Origin: Poronia punctata
Taxonomy: Eukaryota; Ascomycota; Sordariomycetes; Xylariales; Xylariaceae
Direction: 5' to 3'
NCBI GenBank assembly: GCA_022579005.1
Contig: MU401665.1
Location: forward strand, 1 to 63,900
DNA: 63,900 nucleotides
Shown one piece after another: positions 12,301-26,228 of this stretch. Below the pieces are notes generated by a model. It made no database searches and was not told the origin of the DNA. It saw only the letters and a program-made list of their open reading frames with translations. The first letter of the stretch is position 1, and the number at the start of each line of letters is the position of its first letter. Made by a program: the position numbers and the translations under genes.

Positions 12301-15278
12301 CTATAACCTTATAGTATAACTATAAAAAAACAGCGTAATTATTACTTTAAAACTTTTATTTTAAAAGTTTAATAAAATAAAGATTAAAAATCTAGCTACT
12401 AAAAGCATGTTTATACTTATAAAGTATAACAAAGCAATTTATAGCAATACTTAGATTTTTAACATATGCTTAGTATAAAAAGTTAAAAGCAAAATAATAA
12501 TGCTATATAAAAAATCTAAGCTTATTATTTAAAAGCATAGTAATTAAAAAAAGCAAAAGCTGCTTACTTAATTACTAACTATTTAGAAAATAAGTTAATA
12601 GCTTATTTTTGTACTAGGTTTATTTTTAGTTAAAAAGTATAATATATAAAGTAAACTTTATAATATTTTGCAAGCATATATGCAATTAAGTAATAAGTTA
12701 ACTTATATAATATATACTAAGTTACTTAAAAAGTTAAAAAATGCATACTTTCTTAGCACCTTTTTATATATTATATAACTTTTGTACAGCTTAGCAAAAT
12801 CTAAGCTATACTAGTTTAAAATATACTATAATTATTATTGTACAAAGCTAAAAATAAAAGTTTTAACGTACAATCTATACCTTTTATATATAAATATAAA
12901 ACTAAAGCAATTTAGCATTACTAGACTTTAAACTAACAATATATTTAGTATAGTATTAAAAAAATTTTTTAAAAAAAAAAAAAAGAAGTTGTTCTTTTAA
13001 GCAAAAAATAAAACAATCTTATTATACAACTAACCTATTAAATTTAATAAAGCAAAAATTAAAATTTAAAGTAACAACTTTATACTTTAATAAAAAAAAC
13101 AAGCTTAAAACCTTTAGCTAGTTAATAAAAAAGCACTAAATGCTATATAGCAATACATTGTACAGCAAGCTTAAAAAGCATATATTATATTTATATGCTA
13201 ACTAAAAGCATTATATAACTTATTTACTGCTATACAAGTTACCTAACTAATAAAAAATAATATTAAAACACTAAATACGTAGCTATAATAGCAAATTAAA
13301 AATAAAAATTAAAGTTTGCAATATGTTTCTTTTAACTTTTATAATATAAAGCTGTTTATTTTTACTAATAGCTTTTTTATAAATAATAAAAACCTAAGTT
13401 TTTAACTTAAATTTATTATTATCTTTAATATAAAGTATTAAACAAAAAATAGCTTTACTATTTACAGCAACATTATATACTAAAGCTTTTTTAAGTGCAA
13501 GAAAGTTACTTAAAGCATACTAGCTAGCAAGCTATACAAAATAGTAAAAAGTGTTAATTATACTATTATACTTAGTATAACGCTGCAAAAGATTACTAAT
13601 ATATTAGAATTGTTGCAAATTTTAATAATTATTTATACGGATTTTTATTTGCTATATAAATATTTTATTAAGCTTAGTACAATATAAAAAAAGCAGCTTA
13701 TAATTAATATTATAGCTTTTAAAAAAGCATACAAAATAAAAAATATTATAAAAATTTATTAAGTTAATAATAAAGACAACTTTATAAATGCTTATATAAA
13801 AAAAAATCCTAACATAGCTTTAAAATAGTTAATTACTACTAACAAGCTTATAGTACATATTAAAGCCTATATTAACTATATAAAGATATTATAACAATAA
13901 GCATAATTATAAATATATATATAAGTTACTAAATTAGCAAAGAAAATATATTAATTTATTATACAACTATAATTTACTAAAATGCTACTTATTTTGCTTA
14001 ACCTACTTTTCTTTGTTTAACTTAATAGCAATTGCTAACTTTTACAATTTATTTTTTTTAATAGCAAAAATATTATTTTTTTTTTTATTCTCTTTATTTT
14101 CTTTATTATTATTATTGTTGTTATTATTAGCAGCAACAAAGTTAATAAAGTGCGTATAGCAACGTTTATAAAACTAGTAAACGTATAAAGCGCAAGTACT
14201 ATTTTAATATTTAGCAAAAAATCGACAATTATAAAAAAGCAAAAGTAAACTTTATATAAAGTTACACTTATTAGTATAAAAAAAAGTAGTAAGCTAACTA
14301 TAAAACTAAACTAATAACGCATAAAAGTATTTTTTTTAGCAAATAAGTTTAGCAAAAAATTATTAAATAGCAGCGTTAAAAAAAAAAACACTAACAAAAA
14401 AATTAACATTTTAACTAAAATGTACAAAAATGCGTTTTTTATTATTTTATAAACAAAAAATTAATATAGTATAAAGTATACAAAATAAAAGATTATAAAT
14501 ATTAATTAAAAAGTACTAAAAAAAGAAAGCAATAGTAGCTATTAAAAAGGCAACGCAAATTTAAAAAAAGCTATTAAGCTAAACTATACAGCATATAATG
14601 CTAAAGGGCAACAAGCTATTAAAACTGCTATTAAAACTGCTAAAAACAATAAAAAACATTATAGCACAAAGTAAAAAAAAAAGCGTAAAATAAACTTAAT
14701 TAATTTTTAGCAGCAGCACAAAAAAAAACTTTAAATTTTTTGCTATACAAAAAAAAAAAAAGTAGTAAAAAAAAAAAAAAAAAATAAAATAGGCAACAAA
14801 AAGTAAAAAGTTTTTATATACTAATAGCTAATTATATAAAATTAGCGTTTATAACTAATAACAATAATTATAAAAGTTATACTTTTTTTACTTTTTTAGC
14901 AATATATAATAGTTACTTTTATTAACTATATTTACTAATTTTAACTACATTTTTTAATTATAATCTTACTACATACAAAAAATTACCTAATAGCTACTAA
15001 GCAATTACTTTTTTACTTATATTAATACTAGCAACATTATATATATACCTATAATTACTATAACAAACTTAAAACTAAATCTATACCTTAGTATAAAAAA
15101 AAGTTATAACTTAAAAATAAAAAAGAAAGTATAAAAGTATAAATATTTATTTAATTTTATTTTAATTTTTTAAAAGTTATTTTTAATAAACCAACCCTTT
15201 TATATAAAAATAAAAAGAACATATTTATTTTATATATATAAAAAACGAACGTCTTTATGCAAAAAGAAAAACTTTTAG

Positions 15279-15688
15279 TATTAAAATATTAGTAACAACA
15301 CTATAGCTAAAAACGCAGCTTAGGCCGCTAAAGCTGCAAAAGTTAAGCTAACCTAATTAAGTAAACAAAGCACTTATTAGCTATATAGTAGCTAACTTAT
15401 AGCTTAAACACTAACAAAGTTTTCTTAGCTTTTTTAATTTTAATTAAATTAGTTAGCTTTGTACAAAGATAATATAAAAAGAAATTATGCCTTAGCTATA
15501 ATTCCTAACTTAAAACTTAAACAATTATATAAAACTAATTTAAAAAATAAAATTTATTATTATTTGTTTTGTACATTGTTTATTGCTTTATTTTTTTATT
15601 TTATAAAAGAACAAAGTCTTTAGCTACGTACATTTATTATACGTACAAAAAACAAAGTACTCCCTGTTCCTTAGTAAAGAAACTAACA
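15279..15688 (+). repeat. 3' LTR of B copy 1
   Basis: 410 bp matching 8053-8462, with extra C-to-T and G-to-A changes, for example TGTTAG to TATTAA at its start. It is followed directly by the TTAGT duplication. Confidence 0.88.
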
Positions 15689-16260
15689 TTAGTAGTTATT
15701 CTTTTTATAATTATTTTTATAATAACTACAATTATTATTATAGTTATAGCTTTTATTATGCTTATTATTATGTTAGCAGCTTTTACTTTTATTATTGCTT
15801 TTATTATTTAATTAATTTTTAAAAAAGTTGTTAAGCTATTTCCTTTGCTTTTCTTTTTAAATTTATAAGTATATAAACTTAGCTACTAATAAAAGTACTG
15901 CTTTTTTATAAGCAAGAAATTTTAAGTACTTGCTAAAGCTTTTTTTTTAGTTTAGTACTAATATATTTTGCTTTAAAAAAAGATTTATAGTTAACTATGC
16001 TACTATTACTACTTTTATTTAATTAAAATCGTTTTTTGCTAGTAAATAACTTATATAAGCATATTAAAGTTTTTTTTAAAAGTATTCCTTTAAAGCGTTT
16101 TTATTATATATAATATTTTTTAATTTTAAATATAAAATATTACTTTATTTAATAGCAATACTTAAGGCTATAATAAAGCATTAATTAAAGTAGTCTATTA
16201 TATTATAAATACTTTTATTTTAAAAACGCTGCCTTTTTTTAATAATTAAAACTAAGTTTT

Positions 16261-16672
16261 TGTCGGTTTTTTTACTAAGAAACAGGGAGTACTCTGTTTT
16301 TTATATATATAATAAATATACGTAGCTAAAAACTTTGTTCCTTTATAAAATAAAAAAAATAAAGTAATAAATAATATATAAAATAAATAATAATAAATTT
16401 TATTTTTTAAATTAGTTTTGTATAATTGTTTAAGTTTTAAGTCAAGAATTATAGCTAAAGTATAATTTTTTTTTATATTGTTTTTATATAAAGCTAACTA
16501 ATTTAATTAAAATTAAAAAAGCTAAAAAAAACTTTGCTAGTGTTTAAGCTATAAATTAGCTACTATATAGCTAATATATACTTTGTTTACTTAGTTAAGT
16601 TAGCTTAACTTTTATAACCTTAGCAGCTTAAGCTACGTTTTTAGCTATAGTATTATTACTAATATTTTAACA
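16261..16672 (-). repeat. 3' LTR of B copy 2
   Basis: 412 bp, read in reverse complement. It is followed at 16673-16700 by the reverse complement of the same purine-rich run seen beside the 3' LTR of copy 1. Confidence 0.87.
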
Positions 16673-19600
16673 CTAAAAGTTTTTCTTTTTGCGCAAAAAT
16701 ATCTATTTTTTATATATATAAAATAAATGTATTTCCTTTATTTTTATATAAAAAGGTTAGTTTGTTAAAAATAACTTTTAAAAAATTAAAATAAAATTAA
16801 ATAAATATTTATACTTTTATACTTTTTTTTTTATTTTTAAGTTATAACCTTTTTTTATACTAAAGTATAAATTTAGTTTTAAGTTTATTATAGTAATTAT
16901 AAGTATATATATAATATTGCTAGTATTAATATAAGTAAAAAAGTAATTGCTTAGTAGCTATTAAGTAATTTTTTATATATAATAAGATTATAATTAAAAA
17001 ATGTAATTAAAATTAGTAAATATAGCTAATAAAAGTAGCTATTATATATTGCTAAAAAAGTAAAAAAAGTATAACTTTTATAACTGCTATTATTAGTTAT
17101 AAACGCTAATTTTATATAATTAGCTATTAGTATATAAAAACCTTTTACTTTTTGCTGCTTATTTTATTTTATTTTTTTTTTTACTACTTTTTTTTTTTTT
17201 ATATAGCAAAAAAATTTAAAGTCTTTTTTTGTATTGCTGCTAAAAATTAATTAAGTTTATTTTATACTTTTTTTTTTTTTTACGCTATAATATTTCTTAT
17301 TATTTTTAGTAGTCTTAGTAGCCTGTTACCTTTTAGCATTATATGCTATATAGTTTAGCTTAATAGCTTTTTTTAAATTTATATTGCTTTTTTAATAGCT
17401 ACTATTACGTTTTTCTTTTAGTACTTTTTAATTAATATTTATAATTTTTTATTTTATATACTTTATACTATACTAATCCTCTATTTATAAAATAATAAAA
17501 AACGTATTTTTATACGTTTTAATTAAAATGTTAATCTTTTTATTAGTATTTTTTTTTTAACGCTGCTATTTAATAATTTCTTATTAAACTTATTTACTAA
17601 AAAAAATACTTTTATATATTGCTAATCTAGTTTTATAATTAGCTTACTACTTTTTTTTATACTAATAAGTATAACTTTATATAAAATTTGCTTTTGCTTT
17701 TTTATAATTATTAATTTTTTATTAAATACTAAAATAGTGCTTATACTTTATATGTTTACTAGTTTTATAAACGTTGCTATACGTACTTTATTAACCTTAC
17801 TGCTGCTAATAATAATAATAATAATAATAACGAAAATAAAAAAAAAAATAAAAAAAAAAATAGTATTTTTACTATTAAAAAAAGTAAATTATAAAAGTTA
17901 GCAATTACTATTAAGTTAAATAAAAAAAAGTAGGTTAAGTAAAATAAGTAGCATTTTAGTAAATTATAGTTATATAATAAATTAACGTATTTGTTTTACT
18001 AATTTAGTAACTTATATATATATTTATAATTATGCTTATTATTATAATATTTTTATATAGTTAATATAGGCTTTAATATATACTATAAGCTTGTTAGTAG
18101 TAATTAACTATTTTAAAGCTATATTAAAAATTTTTTTTATATAAGCATTTATAAGATTATCTTTACTATTAACTTAATAAATCTTTATAATATTTTTTAT
18201 TTTATATGCTTTTTTAAAAGCTATAATATTAATTATAAGCTGCTTTTTTTACGTTATACTAAGCTTAATAAAATATTTATATAGCAAATAAAAATCTATA
18301 TAAATAATTATTAAAATTTATAGCAATTTTAATATATTAATAATTTTTTATAGCGTTGTACTAAGTATAATAGTATAATTAACACTTTTTACTATTTTAT
18401 ATAGCTTACTAGCTAATATGCTTTAAGTAACTTTTTTATACTTAAAAAAGCTTTAGTATATAATATTGCTATAAATAGTAAAGCTATTTTTTATTTAATG
18501 CTTTATACTAAAAATAATAATAAATTTAAGTTAAAAACTTAAGTTTTTATTATTTATAAAAAAGCTATTAGTAAAAATAAACAACTTTATACTATAAAAG
18601 TTAAAAAAAACATATTATAAACTTTAATTTTTATTTTTAATTTACTATTATAGCTACGTGTTTAGTGCTTTAATATTATTTTTAATTAGTTAAGTAACTT
18701 ATATAGCAGCAAATAAGTTATATAATACTTTTAGTTAATATATAAATATAATATATATTTTTTAAGCTTATTATATAATATATTGCTATATAGCATTTAA
18801 TGCTTTTTTATTAACTAGCTAAAAGTTTTAAGCTTATTTTTTTTATTAAAATATAAAGTTGTTACTTTAAATTTTAATCTTTGCTTTATTAAATTTAATA
18901 AGTTAGTTATATAATAAGATTATTTTATTTTTTGCTTAAAAAAACAGCTTTTTTTTCTTTTTTTTTAAAAATCTTTTTAATACTATACTAAATATATTAT
19001 TAGTTTAAAGTTTAGTAATGCTAAATTACTTTAGTTTTGTATCTATATATAAAAAGTATAAATTATATATTAAAACTTTTATTTTTAGCTTTATATAATA
19101 ATAACTATAATATATTTTAAACTAATATAGCTTAAATTTTGCTAGGCTATATAAAAGTTATATAATGTATAAAAAAGTGCTAAAAAGGTATATATTTTTT
19201 AACTTTTTAAGTAATTTAGTATATATTATATAAGTTAACTTATTTTTTAACTACGTATATGCTTATAAAATATTACAAAGTTTACTTTATATATTATACT
19301 TTTTAACTAAAAATAAACTTAGTATAAAAATAAGCTATTAGCTTATTTTTTAAATAATTAGCAATTAGGTAAATAGCTTTTGCTTTTTTTAATTACTATG
19401 CTTTTAAATAATAAGCTTAAATTTTTTATATAGTATTGTTATTTTTTTTTTAACTTTTTATATTAAGCGTATATTAAAAATCTAAGTGTTGCTATAAATT
19501 ACTTTATTATACTTTATAAGTATAAATACGCTTTTAGTAACTAAATTTTTAATTTTTACTTTATTAAACTTTTAAAATAAAAGTTTTAAAGTAGTAATTA

Positions 19601-22600
19601 TGCTGTTTTTTTATAATTATACTATAAGGTTATAGTTTGTTTTTTTTTTAGCTATTAAATAAACTTTATATAAAGTATTTTTTTTTAGTTTGCTTTAGCA
19701 TCGTTGCTAGGTTTTTATTATAAGTTAGCTAATTTTAAAATCTATAAAATTTATATTAACTTGTTTTTTATAATATAGCTTAACTTAAGTGCATTAAAAT
19801 TGCGTTAGTTTGTTAATTATATTAATAATAATATTTTAGTTGTTAATTAATGTAATTTTATATAATTTAGTTTATTTTTTATTTTTTTTTTAAACTATTA
19901 CTTTGCTTTTTAATAAAAGTAATAGTACGTTATACGTTATAAGGCTATTATAAATATTTAAGGCTTAAAAGATATTTTTTTTTGCTTTAATTATTTAAAG
20001 CTTTTTTATAGCTTTTTTAACTGCTTTAGTTTTTTATACAATATTAGAAAATAAAAAAAAGTTAGTATTAACTTTTAAATATGTACTAAAAATAAGTAGC
20101 GTTAGTACTAGTTTATTAGGTTTAGCAGTATTATTTAACGCTTTAACCGCTATTTAAAAAATATTTTTTTTTTTATATTACTTTATAACTTTTTATATAA
20201 AATATTAAAAGCTTTGCGCAAAAGGCTATATGCTTTTTTAATTTTTTTAATTGCTTAATATGCTTTTATTAGTTTTATAATGCATAATACTTTAGCAAGC
20301 TAAGCGTTATTATAAAACTTTTTAAATGTAAAGTTTGTACTAAAATTATAAACAACGTAGTTAAAAGGCTTTTAGTATATATTTATTTAGTATTAGTAAA
20401 GTATATTTTATATATTATATATAAATAGTAACTTTAAAAATCTAGTAGCTTAAAATAATATGCTATTGTTAATTATATATAGCACTAGTTTATTGTTTAA
20501 GTATATAATATTAATAATAACTTTATAATTAAAGTTAAAATTATTATAAAATGCAAACTTAAACCTTTATAAAGCTAAATTATAAGTTTAGCATTAATAA
20601 TAAACCTTTTAAATCTTTTTTAAAGCTTTTGTGCTAATATTACTATAGCTTATTAACTTAAGCAAGTTATATAGCTTTTTTATATAAAAGTATTTAAAGC
20701 GTTAATAAAGTTAGCATAGCTTTAGCTTTATAAAATATATAACTGCTTTAGTAACTAAAATATAAAAAAATAAATAGCTTTATTTTTAAACAATAGAAAT
20801 TTTAACTTTATTATATTATATAATTTTATTTTTAACGTTGTTAAAGTAAGCTTTAAGCTTATTTATATTATATAATAAAAGTAAAAAAAAGGTAAGTATT
20901 TTTAAAATATAAAAAATTACCTTATTAATAAAAGTTTAAATTTTTATAAACTTAATAAACTTTTTTTTTGTTACTTTTTTAAAGCATATTATTATACTAT
21001 TTAAAGTTTAGTTAATTTTAGTTTTTAAGTATTTTTATATAAAAGCTTTAGCTTATAAGTATTTAATAGTTAATATTTTAGCTATACTAGTATTTTATAA
21101 AATACTTTAGTACTTATAAGTATATTAATTTTTAAAAAAAAAAAAATTTGCTAAGCTTGTAGGTTTTATTATAAGCTAGTAAATATTTTTTTTTATAGTA
21201 TAATAAAAGTAAGCAGCTTTTATTAAAAATTAAATAGCTTAGTTACTTTTTTTAAAATTAAAATTGTTAGCTATATTATTATTATTATTTAATAGCTTTT
21301 TAATTTTTATTTTTTTATACTTTTAAATATACGCGTTAATATTGTTAGCAATAAAAATATTATAATCTTTATATGCTATAATATATAAAGCATAAGCTTT
21401 ATTTTTTTTTTTTTAAATAGTTATATAACTTATAGTTTAGCTTTTTATATATAAAGCATTATTATATAGCATGCTACTTAAACTACGCTGCTTAAAAAAT
21501 AAATATATAAAAAATAGGTTTAAAAAAAGTAAATTTACTTTTTTTTAAATATTTTTTTATATATTATCTAGATAACTTTTAAGCTTAATTATAATTATAC
21601 TTTTAATTAATATAGTTAATATTAGCTAGTTTTTTATATATTAAGTACTAAGTTGTTTATTTATTAGTAATAACTTATATTGCTGCTTATAAGTTAAATA
21701 TTAAAGCTTTGCTTATTACTTTTTAAGCAATAAGCACTAGCTTAAGCTTAATAACTTTAGTATATGCTTATATAATAGTTATATATAAAAAGATTTTGCT
21801 ATTAAACTTTAATTTTAGTGCTTATTATATAAGTTAAAGTTTATTAAATAATAATTTAAGCGCTTTTAAGTTAAACTTTTTTAAGTTTTTATTTTTAATT
21901 TATATAAAGGTTATTATAGTTTAATTAGTTTAATATTAGTTATAGTTAATATAAGTATTAAAATATATATTAAGCGTATTATATATTTTATTTTATTTTT
22001 TTATTAGTTTAATATAATTAATATAGTACTGCTTTGTATAATTTTAAAAAATTGTTAAGAAAATAGCATAGTACTACATTAAACAAAAACTAAATTTTTT
22101 ATACGTAGTTATAAAAATATATATTTTATTAAATAAAATATTATATAGTTGTTTTATATAGTTTTAGTTTTTTTGCTATATTTTATTAAATGCTATAAAA
22201 AGCTTTAGCTTAACTTAGTTTAAATAAACTAGCTTAAATAAAAGCAAGTTAATAGTACTTTTATATAGTGCTAGCGTTAATATTTAAAATGTTTTTATAT
22301 AAAGGTTTTTTATACTATACTTTTAAAAGTATATATTTTTTTAAAAAAAAGTTATTAATAAGTATTAGCTATTGCTATACTTTTAGCTATAAAGCTATTA
22401 TTGTTAATAAAGTTTAGTATTGTTTAGCAAGTTTGTTATATTAAGTACTAAAAGTTAATTTTGTTTTTTAATAAAAAAACGTACTTTTTAAAGCTATATT
22501 TAGTATAAAAGGTTTAGCTATTAATAATATAACAAAATAAGTATTTTTATATAAAAATAAGCTACTAGTATAGCTATAAGCATAGGTGCTAGTATAGCTA

Positions 22601-23475
22601 TAAATATAAGCTTTATTATAAGTATAAGTATAAATATAAGTGCAAGTATAAGTATAAGTATAAAAATAAGTATAAGTTTAAGTATAAGTTAAATAAAAGT
22701 TAATAGTTATAAAATAAGTAAATATTGTAGTATAATTAAAAATATTATTATAAATTATATAGTAGCTATAAACTATAAAAATTTTTTTAATTTTTTTATA
22801 TATAAGTTTTTTTTAAAAGTAAATATAAGGACTTTTTTTTAAACTTAGTTTTAAAGCTTTTTTTAAAAACTATTTTTAACTAGCTTAAAAATATTTTAGT
22901 TTTAACTTTTAAAGTTTACTTAATAATTATATATAAAACTATTTATAAAAAGTTTACTATTTTATATATAGTTATATAAGCATTTAGCTATATATATTAT
23001 AATTATTTTTTTATTAAATAGCTAGTTAAGCTAAAATTTTACATTAAAGTAATTAAAGTTAATATAGTTTTTTTAAACTTTAATATTAACGTTTAAACTT
23101 GCAAAAATATTTTTATATATAAAAGTATAAAAACTTTAAGTACTGCTAGTAGTGTTTTTAGCAATATAGTTTTTTTAAGCGTTTAAAAACTAGCTTTTAT
23201 TTTTAGCTATTATAGTAGTTTATATAATAAAAAAAAATAAAAGGTATAAAAATGCTTACTTATAAGCTTATATAAGCTATATGTTTTTTGCTTAAAAAAA
23301 AGCAAAGCTTAAAGTAATATTATAAGATTTAAAAAAAATCTTTTTATATAAAGCGTTTTATAAGGCAATATTACTTTATATAATAATATTTTAAAAAATC
23401 TTAGTTATTAAGGTGCCTTGCTAATTTATTATTAATAAATAATAACATATGTTATTAAAAATAATAATTAATTAG

Positions 23476-23887
23476 TGTTGGTTTTTTTACTAAAAAATAA
23501 AAAATACTTTATTTTTTATATATATAATAAATATATATAGCTAAAAACTTTGTTTTTTTATAAAATAAAAAAAATAAAGCAATAAACAATATATAAAATA
23601 AATAATAATAAATTTTATTTTTTAAATTAGTTTTGTATAATTATTTAAGTTTTAAGTTAAAAATTATAGCTAAAGCACAATTCCTTTTTATATCGTCTTT
23701 ATATAAAGCTAACTAATTTAATTAAAATTAAAAAGGCTAAAAAAAACTTTACTAGTGTTTAAGCTATAAGTTAGCTACTATATAGCTAATACGTGCTTTG
23801 TTTATTTAGTTAGGTTAGCCTAACTCCTACAGCTTTAGCGGCCTAAGCTGCGTTCTTAGCTATAATATTATTACCAATATTTTAACA
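23476..23887 (-). repeat. 5' LTR of B copy 2
   Basis: 412 bp, the same length as the partner at 16261-16672. It begins TGTTGG on the plus strand, ends TTTTAACA, and is followed directly by the GTTTT duplication. Confidence 0.87.
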
Positions 23888-25846
23888 GTTTTACTATTAA
23901 GCTATAGCTTTGCTTAATAAGGTTAGCTATAGCTATACTAGCTATTTTTTATAAGTGCTTTTTTTTATACTTTTTAGCATAGCGTTAACCTTATTAATAA
24001 AAGCTTATATGTTTATATAAATAGTTTTAAATTTTTTATTAACTTATTTAAAGTTTTTTAAATCTTTAAAGTTAAGTATAAAAGTACTTATATTTTTTTT
24101 TAATTTTTATTTTTTAGTTACTAGATTTAGTACTAAATAGCAATATTAAGTTATAATATAAGTATTTATTGCTTTTTAAAAGACTAAGTAGCTTTAGTAG
24201 CTTTAGCAGTCTTAGTAGTTTATTTTTTTTACTTTAAAGTTTATATAAACCTTTTAAAAGTTAAAATAAGTTTTATAAAAAGTTATTTTTATTATTTAGG
24301 TTATTTTTTTTAAAGTTATTAGCTAAAGTACTTTATTAGCTTAACTAAGTATATAAAGTAAAGTATATAATATTTTTATTATAATTAAAATAATTTTTTA
24401 AAGTATTTATTATTACTAGTTTAGTTATAAGTTAAATTAAAAAGTTTATAAATTAAACTTAAAGTTAGTTATTTTATAATAGTATATACTTTATTAATTA
24501 AAAGTTAACTTATAATAATAAGTTAAAGTTTTTATAAAAGTTATTAAAATTAGCTAAAATTATATAACTTAAAAAAAAAACTTTTAAAGTTTTAAAATCT
24601 TTGCTAAAAAGCTTTTATTATTAATATAAGTTAGTATATGTTTATATACTAAATAAGGCTTAGTTAAGCTATTTTTAATTGTTGCTTTAGTTAATACGCT
24701 TATGTTAATATTAAAGTAAGTATTATTGCAAGTATAAGTATAAGTATTATTGCTAAAGGATTTAGTGTTGCTAGCTTGCTTTAAATAGCTTAAATAAACT
24801 AATTTAACTTACTTATTATTGTTTTTATATTTTTATTTAAAGCTTATAATTAGTTATATATAAGTTTTACTTAATTTACTAAGTAGTTAATATAGCTAAT
24901 AATATGTTTATTAATCTTTTTTTGCTTTTATTTATTTTATTTTAGCTACTTTTAACTAGCTTTATTATTTTTTTATTTTTTAACTTTTTTAGCGCTTATT
25001 ATATATAATTTAAATTAATTAAAGTTATAAAGTAAAAAGTTATATAAAAAATCTTATAAAAAATTATGTAAAAGTTTATATAAAAGATTTAGTAGCGTTA
25101 AAGTATTAACTTTATATTAAGTTTAAAACTTAAAGCTTAATTTTTTGTTATTACTAAGTTGTTTTAGTATAGCAAAAGTACTTTTAGCGCTTTTTTTGTT
25201 TTTGCTTATTATATAAGTTTACTTAAATTAACCTTTTTTTTTTAATTAACTAAAAAAAAAAAAAAAAAAAAAATATAAAACGTAAACAAAAAGCAAAAAG
25301 TAAAGCGTTTAATATAAATTTGAAAAAATAAGTATTTTGCGCTATACTATTATAATAATAATAAGTTTAAAAAAACAAGTTGCTTATATATAATATATAA
25401 AGTATAGCTAAGCGTTTAAAAAAATTAAGCTTTAATAAAAAATAACTATAAACGTTAGCGCTATAAAAAATTGCTTTATTTATAACCTAAATATAGTAAT
25501 ATAAAAATAGCTTTAGCTATTTAAAAGAAAATTATATAATTTTTACTTATTTATAAAGTTTTTGCTTAATATAAAAAAGCTTTGTAAAATTGCAATAGTG
25601 TTAACTTGTTAATTAAAAAAATTTAAAAAAATAACTTTAACTAGGTTTTAACTTAGTAGCAATGCTTAAAGTTTTAAAAAACAGCTTTGTATGCTACTTT
25701 AGTTAGGATTTAGGCTTTAAAAAAGTGTAAGATAGGTGCTAAAGTCTTAAAAAACAATGTACTTAATCTATACCTAGCTGCTGCTATAAAAAAAAGTAAA
25801 ATATAACTAAATAGGTCGTATTAATTAATTAACTTACTATACTATT

Positions 25847-26045
25847 TAGTAAAGGAAACTATAAAGTAATATAATAAATTTTATAAATTAATAATATAAA
25901 AAAAAAAATCTAGCAAGGTTAGGTTAATTAGTTAATAATAACTAATTAACCCTAGTGCGCTAGTCTTTATCTAATCTAGCTATTTAATTTAACAAGCTTT
26001 AAGACTATATCCTCTTAATAGGTCCCTTTATAATACGTTATATTA
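25847..26045. repeat. Right LTR of element A
   Basis: A 199-bp copy of the 2921-3121 repeat, followed by the AGTAC duplication at 26046-26050. It keeps a few Cs lost from the left copy (for example in CTAGTGCGCTAGTC), so the two LTRs were mutated independently. Confidence 0.8.
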
Positions 26046-26228
26046 AGTACTTACTGCAAACAAGGCTAAAAATACACTAAATAACAAAAAAAATCTACCT
26101 ATTAAAGTATATTGCTTAATTTAAAATTATATAATAGTTTAGGTATAAAAATAGCAAATTAAACAAAATCGTAGTTATTAAGATAATTAGCTTTAAAGTA
26201 TAACACTTGTAATTTTAAAAGTAAATTT

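Larger units (their letters stand above)
8053..15688 (+). mobile_element. LTR retrotransposon B, copy 1 (7636 bp, RIP-degraded)
   Basis: The element is bounded by two direct 410-bp LTRs (8053-8462 and 15279-15688) and by a perfect 5-bp target duplication TTAGT (8048-8052 and 15689-15693). The LTR begins TGTTA(G/A)AATATTAG and ends C(C/T)AA(T/C)A. Internal sequence has stops in all frames and no intact gene. The plus orientation is inferred from a purine-rich run just upstream of the right LTR (AAAAAGAAAAAC, about 15261-15272), as a polypurine tract would be. A hexanucleotide-like repeat rich in CTTACA/CTTGCA sits at 9245-9380. Confidence 0.88.
16261..23887 (-). mobile_element. LTR retrotransposon B, copy 2 (7627 bp, opposite orientation)
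   Basis: The element is bounded by 412-bp LTRs (16261-16672 and 23476-23887) and a perfect 5-bp duplication GTTTT (16256-16260 and 23888-23892). LTRs and adjoining internal sequence match copy 1 in reverse complement, including the ATTAGCAAGGCACCTT motif just inside the 5' LTR (8511-8526 in copy 1, about 23412-23427 here). It is heavily RIP-mutated with no open gene. Only 567 bp of host element A separates the two copies, which would form a very large inverted repeat. Confidence 0.88.
2921..26045. mobile_element. LTR retrotransposon A, RIP-degraded, hosting two further insertions
   Basis: Two direct copies of a 200-bp repeat lie at 2921-3121 and 25847-26045. Each begins T(G/A)GTAAAGG and ends TTATATTA, consistent with TG...CA ends after RIP. 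Both are flanked on the outside by the 5-bp sequence AGTAC (2916-2920 and 26046-26050), the target-site duplication expected for retroviral-type integration. The span minus the two family-B insertions is about 7.85 kb, a normal full length for a fungal Gypsy or Copia element. Coding capacity is destroyed by stops and I could not read protease, reverse transcriptase or integrase motifs. Superfamily and orientation remain open. Confidence 0.75.

Noticed and set aside
14035..14217. 60-residue hydrophobic frame on the minus strand
   Set aside because: Lies inside LTR element B copy 1; its Ile/Leu/Lys-only composition is what AT-rich mutated DNA gives in any open frame.
15569..15811. 80-residue membrane-like frame on the plus strand
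   Set aside because: Runs from inside the 3' LTR of B copy 1 across the target duplication into element A; composition artefact.
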